NCBI GenBank assembly: GCA_943372215.1
Contig: CALRXU020000015.1
Location: 1-64,000 of the forward strand
DNA from: UBA6183 sp943372215
Lineage (GTDB): Bacteria; Bacteroidota; Bacteroidia; UKL13-3
Reading direction: 5' to 3'
DNA length: 64,000 bases
Shown here: positions 16,620 through 26,370 of the stretch, in pieces
Numbering within the stretch: the first letter of the stretch is position 1
How the letters are laid out: each line of letters starts with the position of its first letter
Notes under the pieces: generated by a model
What the model was told of the DNA's origin: nothing
The model's input: only the letters and a program-made list of their open reading frames with translations
The model's database searches: none
Position numbers and translations under genes: made by a program

Positions 16620-17197
16620 TTTTGATCAGATAATTCTTTTCTAATTCTGCTCAAGGAGGTATCTGTAATGCCCAAATAAGTAGCAATTTGTTTCAACGGA
16701 ACATTTTGAATAATATCAGGCTTTGTTTTTAATAGGTTTAAATAGCGGTCTTTAGCAGGGTCGGCAATCACTGAAATGGAGTGGTTTTTTAGTTCAAAAT
16801 AACTATTTACCAGCCGTGTGCGGCCCACTTCACGAAAAGCCTCAATATGAAACAGCTGCATAAAGTTTTCGAACGTGATTTTCCATGCCACGCAAGGGCT
16901 TACAGCCTGAATGTTCTCCCGACATTTGGTTTTTAAAAAATAAGAATGCCAATCAATTACAATATCTGTTGAGTTGAAAAATTTCGTGCTAATATCGTTT
17001 CCTTCTAAATCTATCACATACGACCTTGCAAAACCACTTTCAATAAAATAATAAAAATTGGCAGTTGTGTCTTCTTTAATCAGGTAATCATTTTTTGCAA
17101 AAGTGATACGCTGATATTGACTGATGATCTTCTCAAAATCTTCAGGAGTGAAGTTTTGTTGATTGAATATTTTGTTTAAGAAGTGATTTTCTTCCAT
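16616..17197 (-). CDS. Crp/Fnr family transcriptional regulator
   Basis: A 193-residue regulator. The N-terminal cyclic-nucleotide-binding beta-roll spans about 20-115 (FAKNDYLIKEDTTANFYYFIESGFARSYVI). A long helix follows, then a C-terminal HTH (about 163-185, PLKQIATYLGITDTSLSRIRKEL). The strong cAMP-binding Arg-Ser pair is not obvious, so the ligand is unknown. It is first in the operon and its stop codon overlaps the next start (ATGA). A perfect palindrome TTGAATATTCAA 74 bases upstream may be its own operator. Confidence 0.9.
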   Translation of the reverse strand: MEENHFLNKIFNQQNFTPEDFEKIISQYQRITFAKNDYLIKEDTTANFYYFIESGFARSYVIDLEGNDISTKFFNSTDIVIDWHSYFLKTKCRENIQAVSPCVAWKITFENFMQLFHIEAFREVGRTRLVNSYFELKNHSISVIADPAKDRYLNLLKTKPDIIQNVPLKQIATYLGITDTSLSRIRKELSDQK

Positions 17198-17270
17198 AAG
17201 TGTGCAAATCGGCTGTTATAAAACAACCGGAAATCGAACATATACTTTTATTTTGATATTAAAGATATTT

Positions 17271-17282
17271 TTGAATATTCAA
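17271..17282. promoter_or_regulatory. Palindrome TTGAATATTCAA, possible regulator site
   Basis: A perfect 12-bp palindrome lies 74 bases upstream of the Crp-family gene. The same arms with a different centre (TTGAA-CA-TTCAA) occur at 32649-32660. The arms resemble Crp/Fnr-type TTGA half-sites, but the spacing is shorter than in the FNR site (TTGAT-N4-ATCAA). Confidence 0.35.
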
Positions 17283-17340
17283 TAGCACCAATATGTTGGT
17301 TTATATAACATATAAGTGCTGGCTTTATAACGGTTTAATG

Positions 17341-18345
17341 CTAACGTGCGTAAGGTGCGGTTGTCAAATCCTCAAAATTACCTTGTAAGTATTTATAATG
17401 TGCTGCAATGGCAATCATGGCTGCATTATCAGTACAATACTCAAAAGCAGGAATGAAGGTAGACCAGCCTCTTTTTTTACCCTCTAGCTCCAAAGCGTTA
17501 CGCAAACCACTATTGGCTGATACTCCCCCTGCTAAGGCAATATGTTTAATACCCGTATGCTTGGCTGCCGCTATCAGCTTTTTCATCAATTGTTTAATAA
17601 TGGCATGTTGGTAAGCAGCACAAATATCCGGTAAGTGTTGGGCAATAAATGCTGCATTGGCAGCCACCTGTTTTTGTATAAAATACAAGAAAGATGTCTT
17701 TAAACCACTAAAACTGTAGTTAAAATCAGGCATATGCGAAACAGGGAAATCAAATGCCAACGGATTTCCTTCTTGTGCATATTTATCAATTAAAGGTCCT
17801 CCAGGGTAGGGTAGGCCCAATATTTTAGCGGCCTTGTCAAAAGCCTCACCAGCTGCGTCATCAATGGTATGTCCGATGGTTTCATGGGTAAAATAATCAG
17901 TAACTTTTACTAATTGGGTATGTCCACCGCTCACTGTTAAACATAAAAAGGGGAATTCGGGCTTAGGGTTATCAATAAAATGAGCCAAAATATGTGCCTC
18001 CATGTGGTGAACGGCTATGAGCGGCACATTAAGTGATAGGGCAAGCCCTTTAGCAAATGAGCAGCCCACCATTAACGAGCCAATCAAACCTGGGCCACCG
18101 GTAAAAGCAATAGCATCAATGTTTTGTAGTGTTGTTCCGCTTTTTTTTAGTGCCACATCAGCCAATGGCACAATGTTTTGCTGGTGCGCGCGCGAGGCCA
18201 ATTCTGGCACCACACCACCGTATTGCTCATGTATTTGTTGCCCCGCAACGAGGTTACAACATATTTTCCCGTCTTGTATCACTGCAATTGCCGTATCATC
18301 GCACGAAGATTCAATAGCAAGTATTGTTAGTTTAGTTTGGTTCAA
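17341..18345 (-). CDS. tsaD: tRNA N6-adenosine threonylcarbamoyltransferase TsaD
   Basis: A 334-residue cytosolic enzyme that attaches threonylcarbamoyl to A37 of ANN-decoding tRNAs. Visible motifs: IESSCDDTAIAVI at the N terminus, the metal ligands in HHMEAHILAH (about 113-122), the ATP/substrate loop DDAAGEAFDKAAKILGLPYPGGP (about 165-187), GGVSANSGLR (about 273-282) and YCTDNAAMIA near the C terminus. The start is TTG at 18345, which gives the normal short N terminus before ESSCDDT; there is no nearby ATG. It diverges from tamB with only 32 bases between the start codons. Confidence 0.97.
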   Translation of the reverse strand: MNQTKLTILAIESSCDDTAIAVIQDGKICCNLVAGQQIHEQYGGVVPELASRAHQQNIVPLADVALKKSGTTLQNIDAIAFTGGPGLIGSLMVGCSFAKGLALSLNVPLIAVHHMEAHILAHFIDNPKPEFPFLCLTVSGGHTQLVKVTDYFTHETIGHTIDDAAGEAFDKAAKILGLPYPGGPLIDKYAQEGNPLAFDFPVSHMPDFNYSFSGLKTSFLYFIQKQVAANAAFIAQHLPDICAAYQHAIIKQLMKKLIAAAKHTGIKHIALAGGVSANSGLRNALELEGKKRGWSTFIPAFEYCTDNAAMIAIAAHYKYLQGNFEDLTTAPYAR

Positions 18346-18366
18346 TGTTTGTATTCCTTATTTTTG
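18336..18366 (+). promoter_or_regulatory. Promoter of tamB (TTTG-N19-TATTTTTG)
   Basis: TTTG (18336-18339), a 19-base spacer and TATTTTTG (18359-18366) match the Bacteroidetes consensus with the same spacing as the tRNA-Lys promoter. The -33 box lies inside the first codons of tsaD. The TTG start codon of tamB is only 12 bases past the -7 element, so the leader would be about 5 bases. Confidence 0.6.
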
Positions 18367-18377
18367 TTTAATAAAAT

Positions 18378-21300
18378 TTGCGCACCGCCAAATACATATC
18401 CCTTACACTGCTAGCTATTTTGCTGTTGCTTTTAGGCTCAGCTTATGCCGTATTTAACAGCAGCCCTGTTCAAAACTGGCTAACAGGCAGGCTTAGCAAT
18501 TATTTAAGTGCGCAATTTAAAACTAAAATTACTATTCAGCGCATTAACTACAAACCACTGCATAGTTTTGAGCTGGAAAATGTGATGTTTGGCGACCATA
18601 AAGATGATACCTTGTTTTTTGCAGGCAAATTGCAGTTTAACTTGGCTGGGTTTAAGTTAGATTCAACCATTTTTAAGTTGAGTAATGTAAAACTAACTGA
18701 TGGTTATTGCCACATTAAGTATTACAAAGATGGCAGTTATAATTTAGATGTGCTTGATAACATCAACGACCCCAATGACACCCTACCCAACAATAGCCCT
18801 CCCTTTGTACTATATTTTGATAAAGTAAGCATAACCAATACCCGTTTTAAGTTTGTGGATGAAACAGATACAACGCAATGGGAAGATTTTAAAGCCAATA
18901 ATGAACTTTTTTATGATATCAATGGAATAGCAGAAGAGTTTTATGTGATAGATGATTCATTGCATTTTAAGCTGCCTCATTTAGATTTAAAGGAGCAATG
19001 TGGGTTTAAAGCCAATCACATGCAGGGGGTAGTAACCATCTCATCAACCCAAATGATTTTTGAAGACATGCAGATTAAGACGCCTACCACAACGGTAGGG
19101 AACTACTTTAGCATGAAATACAAAGATTGGAGCAGTTTTGATGATTTTTACAACAATATTAAGCTGGAAGCTCGCATTACACCTTCAACTGTTGATATGC
19201 ATGATGTGGCATTGTTTGCTTCCCCATTTAAAGCATACCCTTATTTTTTAAAGGTGCAAGGAAGGGCCAAAGGTACTGTTGCCAATATTTCTATTGAGAA
19301 GTTAAATGCATATTTTGGAGAAACAGGACACATATCTGGTGAAGCAGATTTTAACGGATTGCCTGATATTGAAAACACATTTATTGATGCCAAAGTGTTT
19401 TCGTCTACTTTTACAAGACAAGATTTGGAGTATTTGGCGCAAGAGCCTATTTCTGATGAGGTAAGCCAGTTTGGTGAGATGTCGTTTAAAGGCAACTATA
19501 CGGGCTTTTATAAGGACTTTGTGGCCAATGGTTATTTTAAAACAGCCATCGGTAGTATTACATCCGATTTAAACATGAAACTGGCCGATGATGCGGATGA
19601 ATATATTTACTCGGGTAAGTTGAATTTGGTTGATTTTAACTTAGGTCTTTTATTAGATAACCCAATGTTTGGGTTGCTTACTGTAACATCAGATATTAGT
19701 GGAAAAGGATTGGCCTTTGCACAAATGCAAGCATTGGCAAGTGCCAAGGTCGAGTATATGGACTTTCGCGGATATCGTTATCACAATGTGGAATTACAAA
19801 GTCAGCTAGAACATAAAGCCATCTTTGCAAACCTGAGCTTGCTCGACCCAAATATAATGTTGCAGTTCAATGGTAAAATGGATTTTGCACCTGAAATACC
19901 TGTTTATACGTTTAAAAGCAATGTGAAAAATGCCAATATTAAAGCATTGGGTTTTGATACGGTTGATTTAACAATAAGCCTTGATGCCGACATTAACTTT
20001 GCTTGGAAAGACTTTGACCATAACAATGGTATTGTAGATTTACAACACATCAACTTAGTAAAAGAAAATGAAGAGTATGCCGTGAATAACATGATGTTGA
20101 GTAGTGCAACCATCAATGGAGCTAGGGAACTCAAGTTTAGGTCAGACGATATTACAGCCGGAATTAATGGGGTGTTTAGTTTTGAAGATTTGTCCAAGTC
20201 GCTTACCGCTTCATTTAAAGGGTTAATACCTGCTTATTATCGTTCAACCAGCACTGCCATCACTGGTATTGAGCAACATTTTACCTTTAATGCAAACGTT
20301 AAAACCCTGTATCCATTTAATAAGCTTTTTTTAGGTGATGTAGAGTTAACCAATGCCCAATTTAAAGGGCAATACAATAACCAAAAAGAAACCTGGCAGC
20401 TAAATGGTTTGGCCGAAGAGTTGTCGCTAAACCAATTGGCCTTTTATGGCTTAAATATTAAACACCAAAAGCAACAATATTTAGCGGCTGATTTAATTAC
20501 ACAGGCTAAATCAATATTATATAAAGATACGGTGCTTGCCAGGGGCGCCTTGCTGAGTATTAAGCTTAAGGAAAATGGCGCCATTGCAAATTTAGGGGTT
20601 GACGACACGTTAAGCATGTTCGCCACCAATTTAAGTGGTAACTTTCTGTTTAAACCAGATAGCATGATTGGTGTATTTAACAACAGCAATGTTTCCTACC
20701 GCGAAGGTGATTTTGTGTTAAACGCTGATAGCAAGTTGTCTTTTACCAATAACTCTTTGTCATTTCAACAGTTCAAAATCTCCAAAAGTGCTGAAGAACA
20801 CATTTTGCTGAATGGTGTTTATGGTCTTGGTGTTCCTCATCAACTCACGGCTGACATCCAACAAATGAGCTTAGAATTAATAAATGTGTTAATTCCAACA
20901 TTAAATATTAAACTAAACGGTGAAGTAAATGGTCACTTAAATCTTTCATCAACCAAATTAGGTGATGCCGTGTTAACATCGGATGCTTCAGTTAACAACC
21001 TTTCATTGGACTTAGATACACTTGGCGATTTTAAAATGGTAACCAACTATGTCGAGAATGAAAATCGCTTGATGGCTATTGTGCAATCATTAAAAGGTAA
21101 GCTGCGCAACATGAAGGTAAATGGGTATTATGATTTTTTACACCCCAATGATGCACTGAATTTTGCCATCAATTTTGATGAGTCTGATATCACCTCTTTT
21201 CAAGCCTTTGTGAAAGACTACGTAAAATTGTACAGTGGCAATATTAAAGCCAATGGTCAATTAACAGGCAGCCTAAAAAGGCCAGAGCTAAACTGTGATA

Positions 21301-22769
21301 TTGATTTGATGGGAGTAACCCTAATGGTTGATTATTTAAAAACCATGTACTCCTTTAGTTCAACCATTAATATCAATGAGCAAGTAATTAAATTTAATCC
21401 AACTGAAGTTAGAGACATTAACGATAGCAAAGCAACTTTAAGCGGCCAGATTAAACACAGCAATTTTGATAATTTTAACGCAGATTTAAAGCTAAGCAAC
21501 TGCCTTAACTTTCAATTGTTAAACACAAAAGCAAAAGATAATGATTTGTTTTATGGGACAGCCTTTGCGAATGGAGGACTAACACTAACAGGACCATTTA
21601 GCGATTTGGTGTTGGATGCCAAGTTAACCACTGCAAAAGGAACACTAATTACCATACCTCTTAGTACAAGCTACAGCGATAGTGAAAATGGCTTGATTCA
21701 CATCATAAATAAGGATACTGTTTATACAACCAACGATTATAGACGTTCAGGAAGTATTAGTGGTTTTACCATTAATTGTATGCTAAAAGCCACCAAGGAC
21801 GCTGAAATTCAAATTGTGATGGATGAACAACAAGGCGATAAAATTCGTGGCAGGGGGACAGGTGATTTGAAGTTTGAACTCACCAAAAGTGGACAGTTTA
21901 ATATGTATGGTGAAGTGGTTATTGATGAGGGAGATTACAGGTTTACAGCGGTGAATTTATTCACCAAGAAGTTTTTGTTAACCAAGGGGGGAACCATTGT
22001 TTGGACGGGTGACCCATTAACAGGGATTATGAATGTTACCGGTTTATATCCTATTCGGGCATCCGTTGCTGATGTGGTATCGTCCGCAACCACTGCAGAG
22101 CGAACATCACTTGAGCAACAACGTCTCCCTGTCGAGTGTTTGTTATATGTAAAAGGAACGTTGCTTGCTCCAGATATTAAATTTGATATGAATGTAAAAG
22201 ATTTGAATGGCGCACTATCGGGTAATGCCATGTCAGAGTTACAAAACACATTGAGGATTTGGAGAAATGATAATGATTTAATGACACAGCAGGTAATTAG
22301 CCTGATGTTATTTGGCCGTTTTGCTCCAACAAACCTGCAAAATTCTACTGCACCAAATGGCCTATCATCAGGAGTTGATAATACGTTAAGTGGTTTTGTT
22401 TCAGCACAAGCCACCAATTTAGTTCAACAACTTATTCCCGGGTTTAATTTAAACGTGGATTACCAAAGTGGTTTGGTGAATGCAACAAGTGGTAGAGCAA
22501 TTGTTTCAGCCAGCAAAAAAGTATTCGATAACAGGTTGGAGTTTCAGGCTAGTTTTGATCCTTTAAGCTCTTACCAAAATTATCTAACCCAATATAATTT
22601 ATCGCGCGAGGGCAGTTTTAAAATAAAGGTGTTTTCCCGCGCTCAGCCAGACCTTCTCTACAATAGACCGATAACAACAAATGGATTGGGTTTGTATTAC
22701 CGCAAAGAGTTTGATAAATTGCCCGACATGTTTAGGCGAAAAAGTAAGATAATAAATAACATAAATTAA
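18378..22769 (+). CDS. tamB: Translocation/assembly module TamB-like protein (DUF490)
   Basis: A 1463-residue AsmA/TamB-type envelope protein. It has an N-terminal membrane anchor (about 5-24, SLTLLAILLLLLGSAYAVF), a very long repetitive beta region, and a C-terminal TamB domain (about 1130-1450). That domain includes GTGDLKFELTKSGQFNMYGEVVIDEGDYRF and GGTIVWTGDPLTGIMNVTGLYPI, then SLMLFGRF and a barrel-like end. Such proteins bridge inner and outer membranes and are linked to outer-membrane protein assembly or lipid transport. The start is TTG at 18378; in-frame stops lie just upstream and the next Met is ~70 codons in. The oxygenase gene follows after 7 bases. Confidence 0.9.
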   Translation: MRTAKYISLTLLAILLLLLGSAYAVFNSSPVQNWLTGRLSNYLSAQFKTKITIQRINYKPLHSFELENVMFGDHKDDTLFFAGKLQFNLAGFKLDSTIFKLSNVKLTDGYCHIKYYKDGSYNLDVLDNINDPNDTLPNNSPPFVLYFDKVSITNTRFKFVDETDTTQWEDFKANNELFYDINGIAEEFYVIDDSLHFKLPHLDLKEQCGFKANHMQGVVTISSTQMIFEDMQIKTPTTTVGNYFSMKYKDWSSFDDFYNNIKLEARITPSTVDMHDVALFASPFKAYPYFLKVQGRAKGTVANISIEKLNAYFGETGHISGEADFNGLPDIENTFIDAKVFSSTFTRQDLEYLAQEPISDEVSQFGEMSFKGNYTGFYKDFVANGYFKTAIGSITSDLNMKLADDADEYIYSGKLNLVDFNLGLLLDNPMFGLLTVTSDISGKGLAFAQMQALASAKVEYMDFRGYRYHNVELQSQLEHKAIFANLSLLDPNIMLQFNGKMDFAPEIPVYTFKSNVKNANIKALGFDTVDLTISLDADINFAWKDFDHNNGIVDLQHINLVKENEEYAVNNMMLSSATINGARELKFRSDDITAGINGVFSFEDLSKSLTASFKGLIPAYYRSTSTAITGIEQHFTFNANVKTLYPFNKLFLGDVELTNAQFKGQYNNQKETWQLNGLAEELSLNQLAFYGLNIKHQKQQYLAADLITQAKSILYKDTVLARGALLSIKLKENGAIANLGVDDTLSMFATNLSGNFLFKPDSMIGVFNNSNVSYREGDFVLNADSKLSFTNNSLSFQQFKISKSAEEHILLNGVYGLGVPHQLTADIQQMSLELINVLIPTLNIKLNGEVNGHLNLSSTKLGDAVLTSDASVNNLSLDLDTLGDFKMVTNYVENENRLMAIVQSLKGKLRNMKVNGYYDFLHPNDALNFAINFDESDITSFQAFVKDYVKLYSGNIKANGQLTGSLKRPELNCDIDLMGVTLMVDYLKTMYSFSSTININEQVIKFNPTEVRDINDSKATLSGQIKHSNFDNFNADLKLSNCLNFQLLNTKAKDNDLFYGTAFANGGLTLTGPFSDLVLDAKLTTAKGTLITIPLSTSYSDSENGLIHIINKDTVYTTNDYRRSGSISGFTINCMLKATKDAEIQIVMDEQQGDKIRGRGTGDLKFELTKSGQFNMYGEVVIDEGDYRFTAVNLFTKKFLLTKGGTIVWTGDPLTGIMNVTGLYPIRASVADVVSSATTAERTSLEQQRLPVECLLYVKGTLLAPDIKFDMNVKDLNGALSGNAMSELQNTLRIWRNDNDLMTQQVISLMLFGRFAPTNLQNSTAPNGLSSGVDNTLSGFVSAQATNLVQQLIPGFNLNVDYQSGLVNATSGRAIVSASKKVFDNRLEFQASFDPLSSYQNYLTQYNLSREGSFKIKVFSRAQPDLLYNRPITTNGLGLYYRKEFDKLPDMFRRKSKIINNIN

Positions 22770-22776
22770 AGTAAAT

Positions 22777-23730
22777 ATGAGTAATTCAGGTATTCCATCA
22801 GTTAATCTTGCTGATTTTATCAGTGGTGATGCATCAACCAAACAGGCATTTGTGCAGCAGCTTGGCATGGCTTACGAAGACATTGGATTTGTTGCAGTAA
22901 AGGGGCATTTTTTGTCAGATGCATTAAGCAACGATTTGTATGAGCAGGTAAAAATGTTTTATGACTTACCTAACGATACCAAAATTAAATACGAAATAGA
23001 AGGATTAGCGGGACAGCGCGGGTATACTGGATTTGGAAAGGAACATGCCAAGGGAAAAAGCGAAGGCGATTTAAAAGAATTTTGGCAGTTTGGGCAGTAT
23101 GTTGAAAATGGCGATCCAATAGCCGCTGAGTACCCCGATAATGTGATGGTAACAGAGTATCCTACATTTAATACTTTGGGCAAAGAAGCCTATAAAAGGT
23201 TGGAAGAAACCGGCACCTACATGCTTCGCGCCATTGCCTTGTATTTGGGTTTGGATGAGTATTATTTTGATGATAAAATTTACAATGGCAATAGCATTTT
23301 ACGCGCTATTCATTACCCACCCATTACCAATGAGCCTAAAAGTGCTGTGCGTGCTGCCGAGCACGAAGACATTAACTTAATTACATTGTTGATGGGCGCT
23401 TCTGCTGAAGGCCTAGAAGTGTTAAATAAACAAAATCAATGGGTAGGCATTACTGCCTTGCCAGATCAGTTGGTGGTTAATGTTGGCGATATGTTACAAC
23501 GCTTAACCAACAATAAACTGAAATCTACTACGCATCGGGTGGTTAATCCTCCCAGAGAAAAATGGGGAACATCTCGTTTTAGTATTCCGTTTTTCTTGCA
23601 TCCTAAAAGCAATATGAAATTGGATTGCTTGCCAGAATGTATCAGTGCTGAAAATCCTATCCAGTATGAGCCAATAACTGCAGGAGAATACTTAGATGAA
23701 CGTTTACGGGAGATTGGATTGAAAAAATAA
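22777..23730 (+). CDS. Isopenicillin N synthase-like 2-oxoglutarate/Fe(II) oxygenase
   Basis: A 317-residue cytosolic oxygenase of the IPNS family. The N-terminal DIOX_N domain reads IPSVNLADF ... AYEDIGFVAVKGH. The catalytic jelly-roll carries the iron ligands in HEDINLITLL (His, Asp) and THRVV (His), and the 2-oxoglutarate-binding RFS (TSRFSIPFF). Bacterial members of this type act on unknown small molecules; penicillin synthesis is not implied. It is 7 bases after tamB, so it is probably co-transcribed, and a terminator follows. Confidence 0.92.
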   Translation: MSNSGIPSVNLADFISGDASTKQAFVQQLGMAYEDIGFVAVKGHFLSDALSNDLYEQVKMFYDLPNDTKIKYEIEGLAGQRGYTGFGKEHAKGKSEGDLKEFWQFGQYVENGDPIAAEYPDNVMVTEYPTFNTLGKEAYKRLEETGTYMLRAIALYLGLDEYYFDDKIYNGNSILRAIHYPPITNEPKSAVRAAEHEDINLITLLMGASAEGLEVLNKQNQWVGITALPDQLVVNVGDMLQRLTNNKLKSTTHRVVNPPREKWGTSRFSIPFFLHPKSNMKLDCLPECISAENPIQYEPITAGEYLDERLREIGLKK

Positions 23731-23745
23731 TTAAACAATATCAAG

Positions 23746-23775
23746 TAAGCCGCTTAAACAAGCGGCTTATTTTTT
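23746..23775 (+). terminator. Rho-independent terminator overlapping the hrpB 3' end
   Basis: TAAGCCGCTT (23746-23755), loop AAAC, and AAGCGGCTTA (23760-23769) form a perfect 10-bp stem followed by six T. It ends the tamB/oxygenase transcript. The stop codon of the convergent hrpB (23767-23769) lies inside the stem. Confidence 0.88.
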
Positions 23776-26250
23776 AACACCTCCCTTGGCCACAGGCTTT
23801 GCTAAGGTTGGGTCGTCAGGCCAGGCATGTTTAGGATAACGCCTTTGCAATTCTTTTTTCACTTCAAAATATGTATTGGCCCAAAAGCTGCGCAAATCGG
23901 TGGTTACTTGAACCGGCTTGTAGCCTGGTGAGAGCAGGTGCATAACCACAGGTGTTTTACCTGCATTAATTTGCGGGGTATCATTTAAACCAAATACCTC
24001 TTGCAAGCGCACGGCAAGCACAGGTGTTTCTCCATTGGGAAAATAGGTTACCGTGATGTTTGATCCACTCGGCACACTTATTTTTTCAGGGGCTAAAAGC
24101 CTTAATTGCTGCTGTTGCTCCCAAGGTAAGGATTGTAACAAACAATCATGCAGGTTAATCCTTTTTAAGTCCTCAGGCTTTTTTATATCGTTTAGGTAAG
24201 GTCCAAGCCACTCATAATTGGTGGTTAACAACGTGGTGGTGCTTACATCAGGCCAATTGTCCTGTGGGTTCCATTTGCGTAAACTTAAGAGGCTGTTTTG
24301 GAGTTGTATAAATGTTTCGTCAAAATTTAACAAGGCTTCACCTTGTGTAACTAGTGCATCACTAATGGCCTCAGATAGCTTGCTTTTGTCTGGAGCTGGC
24401 AGTGGTTTGGATTGCAGCACAATACTTCCAATGCACAAGTCCTTAGTAGCAATTAATCCACCTTTGCGGGTATCCCAAACAATCACCTCTTTTTCTTGTA
24501 CCATAGGCAAAAGGTCTTTGGGATTTAAAGGAGCGGCCATAAATATTTTCCCCAATCCATCTCTGGTGTCAATTTGTGCTACAGCCAACCAGGGCTCATG
24601 CGCCAAATCATCCCGATGCCCTGCCGTGGCAATTTTGCCATTGGCCAACTGAAACTGGGCATTGTTTCCTGTTCTTGCACAAGCAATTCGTTCAGGATAG
24701 GCATAAGCCAATAGCAATCCGGCATCATATGCATCATAAGAGCTATTGTCTTCTTTTGCTTGAAGCATACCGCGATACTGGGCTGCTATTTTTTCTATGC
24801 GGTTAAACCGTTTACCCGAGCCATTGTTAGCCCGGCTTCTTCTTAAAGCTTCAACCCTTAAATTGAGGTCAATGCCAGATTCTTTAGGCAGTGGATCGCG
24901 CTCTTCTAAAATGGCAGCAATATCAGTTGCCAGTGAAAGGTTGTTATTGGCTTTGGCTTGTATAAGCATGTGTGCAATACGCGGATGACAAGCCAAACGT
25001 TGCACCTCTTTACCGTGTGCAGTAATACGCCCTTTTTCCAATGCCTGAATTTGATGTAAAGTATCTGTTGCTTGCGCCAATGAGGCTTTTGGTGGCGGGG
25101 TAAGCCAAGTAAGTTGTGTGATGTTGGTAATGCCCCATTGCGCCATATCAAGCACCAACGAAGCCAAATCAGCCTCCATAATTTCAGGCAATCGGTGTTC
25201 TGCCAAACGTTGATGTGTGGCGCTGGTCCACATGCGGTAACAAACGCCTGCACTTAATCTTCCCGCACGGCCAGCGCGTTGGTCGGCTGAATCCTTAGAA
25301 ATGCGAATGGTTTCCAGCCTGCTTAGCCCTGATTTTGGGTCAAAGCGAGATACCCGCCCAAATCCTGAGTCAATTACCGTTTTAATCCCTTCAATGGTTA
25401 AGCTGGTTTCTGCAATAGAAGTGGCTAAAACCACCTTACGTTTACCAAACTTATTGGGCATAATGGCTAAAAATTGTTCATGTGGCGGTAACTGTCCGTA
25501 TAAAGGATGGATGTTAAAGCCTTGCAAGGTGCTTTGCAACAAATCGGCACATTTTTTAATTTCACCCTCTCCCGGCAGAAACACCAAAATATCACCTTCT
25601 TGTTCTTTAGCGGCTTGTCTTATCGCATGGGCTGTGGTTTCAGGGAGCAAAAAGGCATCCTGTTCACCAATGTATTTAATTTCTACAGGATATTGTTTGC
25701 CCTTGCTTACAACAACAGGGGCGTTTAATAACGTTGATAATTGTGGAAGATTTAACGTGGCCGACATCACCAAAATGCGCAAATCAGGCCTTAATATTTG
25801 TTGCGACTCACGGCAAAGAGCTAGGGCCACATCAGCATGAATGCTGCGTTCATGGAACTCGTCAAAAACTACGAGGCCAACGTCTTCAAGTGCATTATCA
25901 GTATGCAGCATACGGGTTAAAATTCCTTCAGTAACCACTTCGATGCGGGTACTTTTGCTTACCTTGTTTTCAAAACGAATGCGGTATCCAACAGTTTCAC
26001 CCAATTCGGTTTCTAGGAGTTCGCTCATGCGTGCTGCAATGGTTTTAGCCGCCAATCTGCGTGGCTCCAGCATAATGATTTTTTTGCCATTAAGCCATGG
26101 CTCATCAAGCAATGTTAAAGGCAATAAGGTGCTTTTACCTGCACCCGGAGGGGCATTTACAATTAATGTTGGTCCTTGAGCAAGGTTGAGCTTAACCTCC
26201 TCAATAATTTCAGTAACAGGTAAGTTGGTTTGGTATGGATTAAAAGCCAA
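23767..26250 (-). CDS. hrpB: ATP-dependent RNA helicase HrpB (DEAH box)
   Basis: An 827-residue DEAH-type helicase. Motifs: Walker A APPGAGKSTLLPL (about 35-47), DEFHE as motif II, SATLN as motif III, and QRAGRAGRLSAG as motif VI. The HrpB-specific C-terminal domain is present (LTTNYEWLGPYLNDIKK ... DLRSFWANTYFEVKKELQRRYPKHAWPDDP), which separates it from HrpA. Its cellular role is poorly known in any bacterium. The start is TTG at 26250: the conserved N terminus needs it, and no Met precedes Walker A. Confidence 0.95.
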   Translation of the reverse strand: MAFNPYQTNLPVTEIIEEVKLNLAQGPTLIVNAPPGAGKSTLLPLTLLDEPWLNGKKIIMLEPRRLAAKTIAARMSELLETELGETVGYRIRFENKVSKSTRIEVVTEGILTRMLHTDNALEDVGLVVFDEFHERSIHADVALALCRESQQILRPDLRILVMSATLNLPQLSTLLNAPVVVSKGKQYPVEIKYIGEQDAFLLPETTAHAIRQAAKEQEGDILVFLPGEGEIKKCADLLQSTLQGFNIHPLYGQLPPHEQFLAIMPNKFGKRKVVLATSIAETSLTIEGIKTVIDSGFGRVSRFDPKSGLSRLETIRISKDSADQRAGRAGRLSAGVCYRMWTSATHQRLAEHRLPEIMEADLASLVLDMAQWGITNITQLTWLTPPPKASLAQATDTLHQIQALEKGRITAHGKEVQRLACHPRIAHMLIQAKANNNLSLATDIAAILEERDPLPKESGIDLNLRVEALRRSRANNGSGKRFNRIEKIAAQYRGMLQAKEDNSSYDAYDAGLLLAYAYPERIACARTGNNAQFQLANGKIATAGHRDDLAHEPWLAVAQIDTRDGLGKIFMAAPLNPKDLLPMVQEKEVIVWDTRKGGLIATKDLCIGSIVLQSKPLPAPDKSKLSEAISDALVTQGEALLNFDETFIQLQNSLLSLRKWNPQDNWPDVSTTTLLTTNYEWLGPYLNDIKKPEDLKRINLHDCLLQSLPWEQQQQLRLLAPEKISVPSGSNITVTYFPNGETPVLAVRLQEVFGLNDTPQINAGKTPVVMHLLSPGYKPVQVTTDLRSFWANTYFEVKKELQRRYPKHAWPDDPTLAKPVAKGGVKK

Positions 26251-26270
26251 TGTTTTTAACTAAAAGGGTG

Positions 26271-26278
26271 CAAATTTA
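26271..26278 (-). promoter_or_regulatory. Candidate -7 element for hrpB
   Basis: On the minus strand TAAATTTG followed by CACC, 20 bases before the TTG start. It fits TAnnTTTG, and the downstream CACC is shared with the terC and tRNA-Lys promoters. No -33 box is seen at 19 bases. Confidence 0.4.
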
Positions 26279-26370
26279 AGCAAAGATTGCCCAATAACTA
26301 GCTTGAATAAAACACTGCAAAAGCAATTTGTTGGGCAATGGAAAACGAAATATAATACTCTGTACTCAGA

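Noticed and set aside
24218..24652. 144-codon plus-strand frame opposite hrpB
   Set aside because: It lies wholly antisense to conserved hrpB domains and shows no recognisable protein features.
26287..26338. Inverted repeat TTGCCCAA/TTGGGCAA between hrpB and the desaturase
   Set aside because: An 8-bp stem with a 36-base loop and no U-tract; too weak to call a terminator or operator.
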